Origin: an uncultured Centipeda sp.
GTDB taxonomy: Bacteria > Bacillota > Negativicutes > Selenomonadales > Selenomonadaceae
Assembly (NCBI GenBank): GCA_937925565.1
Contig: CALALM010000380.1
Location: forward strand, 1-7,729
DNA length: 7,729 nucleotides
Reading direction: 5' to 3'
The position numbers were made by a program, and so were the translations under genes. Shown one piece after another: positions 1 through 4,932 of this stretch (the stretch's first letter is position 1; each line of letters starts with the position of its first letter). The notes under the pieces were generated by a model. It searched no databases and had not been told where the DNA came from. It was given only the letters and a program-made list of their open reading frames with translations.

Positions 1-722
1 GGTACCGGCACCACCGGAACGCCCGCATCGGTTGTGACGCCGTCACGCCGCACGATCAGCTCCTTCTTGTTCGTCGTCACACTGATGCGTTCCGTACCGG
101 AGATGCCCTCATGCACAGTCATCGTGGCTGTGCCGTCATTGTGAATCTCCGCATTTACCGTATGGAGAAGGCGGATGCGGTTCGGGAGCGAGGTGCTGCC
201 CTGCAGATGGGCATCGACCGTCTTGCCGCTGAGGTCGATGTTCCTCGTATCGTCCCTGACGTAGAGCATCGTATCATCTTCGGTGATATCGCTCGGCACA
301 TAGAACGCAAATCGGTCGAATCCCTCCACGCTCTTCACCGTGATATTCTTCGTATCCTTTAGGACGAGCTCATTGTCGGCTGCATAGGCTCCCGGGCCGC
401 TGACGCGGTGCCAATAGCCGTAGAGACTTGCGAAGGAGAGATCGTCTGCACCCGAGATCTCGATCTTATTGTGGTGAACCTCCTCGTGGACATCGTTTGG
501 ATCCGCTGCGAGATCTCCAAGAGCCGCGCCTGCGTAGATGTTGCCGCGATAGGTGCCGCCGTGGATGTAGAGTCCGTTGTAATTGGACTTGAGGTAGACA
601 TTGCCCGTGTCGGAGGCTCCCTGTGCCATGCCGCCGTAGACATCCCCGTCATACGTCGTGCCCTTCATCAGGTGGGTAATGTTCCCCGATGCCTCCGCAG
701 TTGCGCTGTAATTGCCCGCTGC

Positions 723-1583
723 CTTTGCCTCGGCAGAGCCGCCGAAGAGATGCCCTTGGAACTGCGTGGTGTCGCCGTACACCCAGAGGCGGTTGTCAAC
801 GGCCGTTGCTTTCGATGAGCCGTCTGCAGACGTGTTCCGCGCAAAGCTTCTGCCGCTCGTCACGTCCTCACGGAACGTGCCGGTACGGATGGTGAGCTGG
901 TTGCTGTTTGCCTCGGCACTCGGTTCGGTGACATTGTTCGTCTCGATCGTACTGTAGCCTGCCGCGCTCTTGTCGGTGAATGTCCCTGCACCTACACCCA
1001 CCCAGACCTTGTTCTCGTTCGCCTTTGCGGTGCTGTGGGTCACCGATTCACCGGGCGCGAGCTGCTTGCCCTCGGCGTAGCCGCCGATGAAGTTCTTTGC
1101 CCCCGCGGAGACGGCCAGCTGGTTCTTGTTGGCGCTCGCATTGACCTCCCTCTTTGCCTCGGCATCCGCCGAGCCGCCGTAGAGTCCCGCGCCGTACGTG
1201 CCTCCCAAGGCGTGGACGGTGTTCTCGTTCGCTGCGGCATTCGTGACGCTGTCTGCCGCCGCCGTCGTATTCCGGGCAAAGCTCCTGCCGCCCGCCACAT
1301 CCTCGTTGAACGTGCCGTCCTGCAGGAGAACATCGTTCTTTGCTGCAGCAGCAGAGAGCAGCTTCGTATTGTTCGCTGTGATATGGACGTAACCGCCCGC
1401 GCTCTTGTCGGTGAATGTACCGGTGGAGCGGATCTCCATACTGTTCTCGTTCGCCGTGCCCGTGCTCTGGAGGACGTAGGTGCCACTGTCTCGCTGCGTG
1501 CCCTCGGCATAGCCGCCGATGAAGCTGCGCGCGCCGCCCCTCAGACTGAGCAAGTTCTCGTTTGCCAATACGTCAAAGGTACC
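723..1583 (-). repeat. Two tandem copies of a ~430-bp (~143-145 residue) super-repeat within the adhesin gene
   Basis: Anchor strings recur at matching distances on the plus strand. ctttgcctcggc occurs at 723, 1152 and 1584; ttccGgcaaagct-type strings at 835 and 1270 (435 apart); gcgctcttgtcggtgaatgt at 964 and 1399 (435 apart); and the gccgccgatgaag block at 1071 and 1503 (432 apart). In protein order each copy carries the same four landmarks: FIGGYAEG, GTFTDKSAG, GRSFARNT and YGGSADAEA (or FGGSAEAKA). Copy one is about 1583-1152 and copy two about 1151-723. Shorter, diverged versions of single modules flank both copies. The spacings are all multiples of three, so the repeats keep frame. Confidence 0.85.
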
Positions 1584-2207
1584 CTTTGCCTCGGCAGATG
1601 CATGACCTCCCATGAGGTCCGGCGTGACGCTCGTCTCGGTGGAGAGGTAGTTCTTTGTCGCCGCTGCCGTGGCGGAGCCGTTCTCGGACGCTGCTTCGGC
1701 ACTGCCGCTGTAGACGTTCTGCCGATAGGTGCCTCCCTTCACATACAGCTCGTTCTCGTGCGCTGCCGCCTCCGCTCTGCCATCGGTCGTCCACGCATGG
1801 GCAGATCCGCCCAGCAGCTCGCCTTCGAAGTTATCCGCCTTTGACCAGACCTTGTTCCGGTTTGCCTCCGCCCGCGCGACGCTGTCCGCACCTGTGCGGG
1901 AATTTACCGCCTGGCTCATGCCGCCGCAGGTGAGGCGGAGGGTGCCGCCCCCGATGGAGAACTCGTTCTCGTTCGCCGCTCCGCGCAGCTCGGTGACATG
2001 GCTGTCACTGAGCTCACTCCAGCCGCCTACACTCCGATCTGTGAATTCACCGGAGCCTGGCGCGATCCAGACCTTGTTCCGGTTCGCCTCCGTCGTGCTG
2101 AGCGGGGCAGCTACCGCAGTCCCGGAAGATGCCGAATGACTCCATGCAAATCCACCAATGAGCTCGTTATGTACGCTTGCCCTGACGTTGACCACATTCT
2201 CATTTGC

Positions 2208-2210
2208 CTA
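2208..2210 (-). other. In-frame TAG nonsense codon inside the repeat protein gene
   Basis: The minus strand reads CGC AAC GCA TAG GCA AAT GAG AAT, that is R-N-A-stop-A-N-E-N. Other modules of the same protein read A-E-A-N-E-N, A-A-A-N-E-N or A-K-A-N-E-N at this place. A single substitution of GAG, AAG or CAG would therefore create the stop. There is no frame change across it, and no start codon with a Shine-Dalgarno site immediately after it. Confidence 0.9.
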
Positions 2211-2932
2211 TGCGTTGCGGATGCGCCCGTTGCCGGTCACTGCCATGCCTCCCTGCAGACGGAATACCCTAGCACTTGTATTAATCGTCAGACGATTTCG
2301 CAGTGCCTTTGCCGCAGCCGTCTGGAGGGAGTCTGCACCGGCATAACCACCGGTCATAGAGAAAGTGTAATCGGAAAAGTTGCCGCCCGTAAAGGTGGCG
2401 GTATTTTCCTCAGCAAGAGCCTCGGCGCGTGTGTCGTTGTCGCTCCTAGCATAGCCGCCATCAAGTCCGCCTGACTCGAACGTGCCGCCCGTAACCGTGG
2501 CATGGCTGCGGACAACCTCCGCCACGCCCTGTGTGCCGGGCTCTTTAATAATCACCACACCGCCATAGATCAGTGGAGTGAAGTATCCGTTACACAGAAA
2601 CGTGCCGCCCGAGATCTCCACCGTGCTGTTCTCCACATGCGCAGTACCGCCTTGCTTCAGCTCGATGTTGGTGCCGGTAGCCTCGTGCAGCGTCCCGCTT
2701 CGAATTATCGCCTTTCCGTTTGTGATGTTGATGTTCGCAATCGGTACGGACGACTTGAGGTATGTCCCGTAGGCGAAGCTCCATTCCGAGGGGGTCGCCC
2801 TTTGGAGGTGGGGCGTATCGCCGTCGCCCGTTCTGCCGACGGTGATGGTGGCGGACGATCCGTCGATGCTGCCCGCAACCCCGTCCTCTGTCACCATGTC
2901 CGATGTGACGGAGGAGGCGACGATGGGATCGG

Positions 2933-2946
2933 CGTACGCGTACGGG
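2933..2946 (-). other. Frameshift site at the signal-peptide cleavage region of the repeat protein
   Basis: Read from the ATG at 3043, the signal-peptide frame passes GGC TCC CGT ACG and ends at a TGA at 2891-2893, after 50 codons. The mature-protein frame (PYAYADPIVASS) is offset by one base. Adding one C to the CCC run (plus-strand GGG at 2944-2946) would give G-S-P-Y-A-Y-A-D. Removing two bases from the tandem hexamer CGTACG CGTACG (2933-2944) would also restore the frame. Either repair produces a conventional signal peptide with an A-Y-A cleavage site, which is why I treat this as a lesion rather than two genes. Confidence 0.75.
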
Positions 2947-3052
2947 AGCCGAGGGTCACCGCACCCGCCGTGAGTGCAGCGAGGATGCGTGGGGCAAGTG
3001 TCCGTGATGGGGGACGCTTGCTGCGCTGAGCATGCTGTTTCATGATGATCGA

Positions 3053-3059
3053 CTCCTTT
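3053..3059 (-). promoter_or_regulatory. Ribosome binding site fixing the start of the repeat protein
   Basis: The minus strand carries AAAGGAG nine bases before the ATG at 3043. This decides the start: an upstream in-frame ATG at 3170 has no such site and would give a non-hydrophobic N-terminus in the wrong frame for a signal peptide. Confidence 0.85.
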
Positions 3060-3118
3060 CAAGATAAATACATCCGATGTGGTGCCTTGAATTATGCCGA
3101 TTCTTCCTCTCCAATTCC

Positions 3119-3155
3119 TACTGTAGCATATTTCAGAAAAATGCGTACTGTAGCA
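3119..3155. promoter_or_regulatory. Spaced 10-bp direct repeat upstream of the adhesin gene, possible regulator site
   Basis: TACTGTAGCA occurs at 3119-3128 and again at 3146-3155, a 27-bp period (about 2.5 helical turns). It lies 76-112 bases upstream of the adhesin start codon. On the minus strand a weak -10-like TATGCT overlaps the downstream copy. I see no convincing -35 partner and do not assign the adhesin promoter. Role as an operator is inference. Confidence 0.4.
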
Positions 3156-3174
3156 AATGACAGGAATCAAACGT

Positions 3175-3187
3175 CCTAATTTTTAGG
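3175..3187. promoter_or_regulatory. Short palindrome CCTAA-TTT-TTAGG in the divergent intergenic region
   Basis: A perfect 5-bp inverted repeat with a 3-bp centre lies about 50 bp upstream of the rsmG -35 box and about 130 bp upstream of the adhesin start. It is A/T-rich and short, so chance is possible. It might be a protein-binding site for either divergent transcript. Confidence 0.25.
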
Positions 3188-3237
3188 AAAATCCGGTGTT
3201 TTCAAGGGAAAACGAGATTTATTAGACGAAAATTTTT

Positions 3238-3266
3238 TTGACCGTGTGCGTGGAAGAATCTATAAT
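3238..3266 (+). promoter_or_regulatory. Sigma-A promoter of rsmG
   Basis: TTGACC (3238-3243) and TATAAT (3261-3266) are separated by 17 bp. An A/T-rich block (GAAAATTTTTTT) lies immediately upstream and resembles an UP element. The -10 ends 22 bp before the rsmG ATG, predicting a very short 5' leader with the Shine-Dalgarno AAAGGAGG at 3276-3283. Confidence 0.88.
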
Positions 3267-3288
3267 GAAAGCGGCAAAGGAGGCACCT

Positions 3289-3990
3289 ATGACTGTTTTC
3301 GAGGAGATCCTCACGCGGCGCGCGGCAGAGGCAGGGATCACGCTGACCGATGCACAGATCGCGCAGTTCGCGGTCTATAACGAGATGCTCACGGACTGGA
3401 ATACGCGCATGAATCTGACGGCGCTGACATCCCCGGAGGATGTGGCGGTGAAGCATATCATCGACAGTCTGACGGCGTACGATGCCGCGCTGTTCGATGG
3501 GGCAAAGACGCTGATCGATGTGGGGACGGGTGCGGGGCTGCCCGGTATCCCCCTCGCGGTCTATGCGCCGCATGTCCATGTGACGCTGATGGATGCGCTC
3601 CAAAAGCGCGTGCGGTTCCTCATGGAGGTGACGCGCGCGATGGGGCTGACGAATACGTGCGCGATTCACGCGCGCGCAGAGGAGGCGGCGCGTCAGGCAG
3701 CGCACAGGGAGTGTTACGATATCGCGGTGAGCCGTGCGGTGGCGCGGATGCCCGTGCTGCTCGAATACGCGCTGCCGCTGGTGCGCGTGGGCGGCACGTT
3801 CCTCGCGCTGAAGGGGCGTGCGTACGCGGAGGAGGCGGCGGAGGGCGCGGGGTTCGCACGGTCGCTCGGCGGCGGTGCGATACTTGCGCGTCCCGTCTAT
3901 CTGCCGGGACTCGACGATGTGCGTGCGATTCTCTCGGTGACGAAGGAGCGCCCGACGCCGAGGGGCTATCCGCGCCGACAGGTGAAATAA
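3289..3990 (+). CDS. rsmG: 16S rRNA (guanine-527-N7) methyltransferase RsmG (GidB)
   Basis: A 233-residue cytoplasmic, SAM-dependent methyltransferase that modifies G527 of 16S rRNA in the 530 loop of the small subunit; loss of the family is known to give low-level streptomycin resistance. The SAM-binding signature is LIDVGTGAGLPGIPLAV at residues 75-91, followed by LMDALQKRVRFL (Asp102, Lys106, Arg107). The family's VSRAVARM occurs near residues 147-154 and LALKGR near 173-178. Length matches the usual 210-240. The ATG at 3289 is chosen because AAAGGAGG sits five bases upstream. A TTG at 3238 in the same frame is part of the -35 box and cannot lie in the transcript. In many bacteria rsmG follows mnmG; here it stands first behind its own promoter, divergent from the adhesin. 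No strong terminator follows, so some read-through into the next genes is possible. Confidence 0.96.
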   Translation: MTVFEEILTRRAAEAGITLTDAQIAQFAVYNEMLTDWNTRMNLTALTSPEDVAVKHIIDSLTAYDAALFDGAKTLIDVGTGAGLPGIPLAVYAPHVHVTLMDALQKRVRFLMEVTRAMGLTNTCAIHARAEEAARQAAHRECYDIAVSRAVARMPVLLEYALPLVRVGGTFLALKGRAYAEEAAEGAGFARSLGGGAILARPVYLPGLDDVRAILSVTKERPTPRGYPRRQVK

Positions 3991-4013
3991 TTTCCTCAAT
4001 AAAGGAGTTATTT
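3985..4013 (+). other. Imperfect hairpin overlapping the rsmG stop codon
   Basis: AAATAA (3985-3990) pairs with TTATTT (4008-4013), and inside it TCCT (3993-3996) pairs with AGGA (4003-4006) around a CAATAA loop, leaving a small internal bulge. There is no clean U-tract, so it is a poor intrinsic terminator. The right arm contains AAAGGAG (4001-4007), the possible Shine-Dalgarno of the small reading frame described next. It could be a weak terminator, an end-stabilising structure, or chance in A/T-rich DNA. Confidence 0.3.
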
Positions 4014-4016
4014 GCT

Positions 4017-4100
4017 TTGTGTCGAAATATAGAAGGAGTATACGTGTATTTGTTGTGCGGATTTTCGGCACGGCATGTGAAAAGGAACACGATTCGATAA
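4017..4100 (+). CDS. Possible leader peptide, 27 codons (or 18 from an internal GTG)
   Basis: Two Shine-Dalgarno-like sites in this gap precede the same reading frame. AAAGGAG (4001-4007) precedes a TTG at 4017, giving MCRNIEGVYVYLLCGF and so on. AGAAGGAG (4031-4038) precedes a GTG at 4044, giving MYLLCGFSARHVKRNTIR, 18 residues. Both end at the TAA at 4098-4100, which overlaps the AAGGGG Shine-Dalgarno (4099-4104) of the next gene. That arrangement would suit translational coupling. Against it are non-ATG starts, very short length and no recognised family. A weak promoter-like pair, TTGTGT (4017-4022) and TATACG (4039-4044) with 16-bp spacing, overlaps it and may explain the A/T-rich sequence better. 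Treat as a hypothesis. Confidence 0.2.
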   Translation: MCRNIEGVYVYLLCGFSARHVKRNTIR

Positions 4101-4112
4101 GGGGATGACGTG

Positions 4113-4895
4113 ATGAAACGATGGAGAGGTCTGGCTCTCGGGACGCTGACGGTATTTCTCCTGTCCGCACCGGCTGCGGATGCGGCAGAGTCTGCAGATG
4201 CGGCTGAGATGGGTGGGGCGATTGCTGCAGCGGCTGCGGCGGTCGGGGATGCACCGCAGGAAACGGCAGCCGTGCAGGATGCGCCGACGGATGCGCCGCA
4301 GATGATGTCGTCTGCCGACCGCATGGCAGCGTTGCGCGCGGCAAATCATGACGCGGATGCGGCTGCTGCGGCAAAGGCGGAGAAAAAATCGGAAAAGGAC
4401 GCCGCCCGCGCCGAGAAGAAGGCGGCAAAGGAAACGGCAAAGCGCGAGAAGAAGGCGCGCTACAAGACGCTCTTTACGGATAACGGATTTACCTACTATA
4501 TGGATTCCAAGAATACGCGGTGGATTCTGCGTCCCTACAACAGCTCGGAGTATATGATCGACGCGTGGGTGCGCCTCGTGGAGAATCGGGCGGGGGTTCC
4601 GGTGCCGGAGGATGAGAATATCCGTCCGGCAAAGTATTTCTTGGAGCACTACTACATCAGTCCCCAGCGCCACGAGATCATGTTTATCTCGGAGCTGGAG
4701 GTAACGGGGCGTCCCGAGAATGCGGTGCAGGAGCGCCCCTATGACCCGCGCAACTGGGAGCAGCTGGTGCCCGGCTCGATCGAGGATGAGATCTATGAGG
4801 CGGTCACGGCACGGATGAAGTCTGCGCCCGGTGCGAAGACGGGCGGCATGAGTGTGCGCGACATGGTGGAGGAGTACGCACGTATTTCGCTCTAA
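4113..4895 (+). CDS. Secreted Ala/Lys-rich protein of unknown function
   Basis: A 260-residue exported protein that I do not assign to a named family. Residues 1-24 form a signal peptide: MKRWR, a hydrophobic GLALGTLTVFLLSAPA, and a cleavage site around ADA. There is no lipobox Cys, so it should be soluble or periplasmic. Residues 25-75 are low-complexity Ala/Asp/Gln. Residues ~76-115 are an Ala/Lys/Glu-rich charged helix (AEKKSEKDAARAEKKAAK) likely to be an extended or coiled segment. Residues ~116-245 look like a folded domain, with YYMDSKNTRWI, a YMIDAWVRLV strand, YFLEHYYISPQRHEIMFISE, and then an acidic end with WEQLVPGSIEDEIYEAV. AAGGGG at 4099-4104, eight bases before the ATG, supports this start; a GTG one codon earlier is possible. 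The next gene begins 37 bp downstream with no terminator between, so the two are probably co-transcribed. Confidence 0.85.
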   Translation: MKRWRGLALGTLTVFLLSAPAADAAESADAAEMGGAIAAAAAAVGDAPQETAAVQDAPTDAPQMMSSADRMAALRAANHDADAAAAAKAEKKSEKDAARAEKKAAKETAKREKKARYKTLFTDNGFTYYMDSKNTRWILRPYNSSEYMIDAWVRLVENRAGVPVPEDENIRPAKYFLEHYYISPQRHEIMFISELEVTGRPENAVQERPYDPRNWEQLVPGSIEDEIYEAVTARMKSAPGAKTGGMSVRDMVEEYARISL

Positions 4896-4932
4896 ATGAA
4901 CTCATATAGATGGAAACCGGGAGGGGTTCATT

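Larger units (their letters stand above)
1..3043 (-). pseudogene. Large exported Asn/Gly-rich repeat protein, autotransporter-passenger-like adhesin; interrupted by a frameshift and a TAG; 3' end outside window
   Basis: Translation starts at the ATG at 3041-3043, behind a strong Shine-Dalgarno site. It begins with a signal peptide: MKQHAQRSKRPP, a basic n-region, then a hydrophobic ILAALTAGAVTLG. The frame is then lost and resumes as YAYADPIVASS, a good signal-peptidase I site (AYA, then D). The mature part continues to a TAG at 2208-2210. It then stays open in the same frame for 735 codons to the left edge. The product would be a surface protein built from about twenty short modules. Each has an Asn-rich strand (ANENKV, ANRNKVW, ANSNQL) followed by GTF or GTY, a GG turn and an Ala/Glu stretch, as expected of a beta-solenoid passenger. 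From about 405 down to 1 the repeats fade into a non-repetitive beta-rich part ending in a Val/Pro stretch (VPVVPV), which could precede an outer-membrane anchor. No anchor is visible, so 'autotransporter' is an inference. With only two lesions it is either a recent pseudogene or carries sequencing errors. Confidence 0.8.

Noticed and set aside
723..1583. Periodic repeats as a CRISPR array or non-coding satellite
   Set aside because: The period is ~430 bp, copies are diverged, spacing is always a multiple of three and the open frame runs through, so these are protein-coding repeats.
1035..1844. Long open frame on the plus strand (269 codons) opposite the adhesin
   Set aside because: It is antisense to the repeat gene, is rich in Arg/Cys/Val without any motif, has no Shine-Dalgarno site, and exists because the repeated codons of the true frame lack stops in this register. 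The same applies to the other plus-strand frames in 111-3029.
2208..3170. Alternative start of the adhesin at the ATG at 3170 (320-codon frame)
   Set aside because: No ribosome site precedes it. The first ~70 residues are not hydrophobic, contain intergenic and out-of-frame sequence, and ignore the strong Shine-Dalgarno and signal peptide at 3043.
3238..3288. Upstream TTG start for rsmG adding 17 residues
   Set aside because: The TTG is the -35 hexamer of the promoter and the added codons include the -10 box, so they are not transcribed. AAAGGAGG precedes the ATG at 3289.
3202..4440. 412-codon minus-strand frame opposite rsmG and the secreted protein
   Set aside because: Very Arg/His/Pro-rich with no domain, and opposite two well-supported genes. 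A typical antisense shadow in GC-rich DNA.
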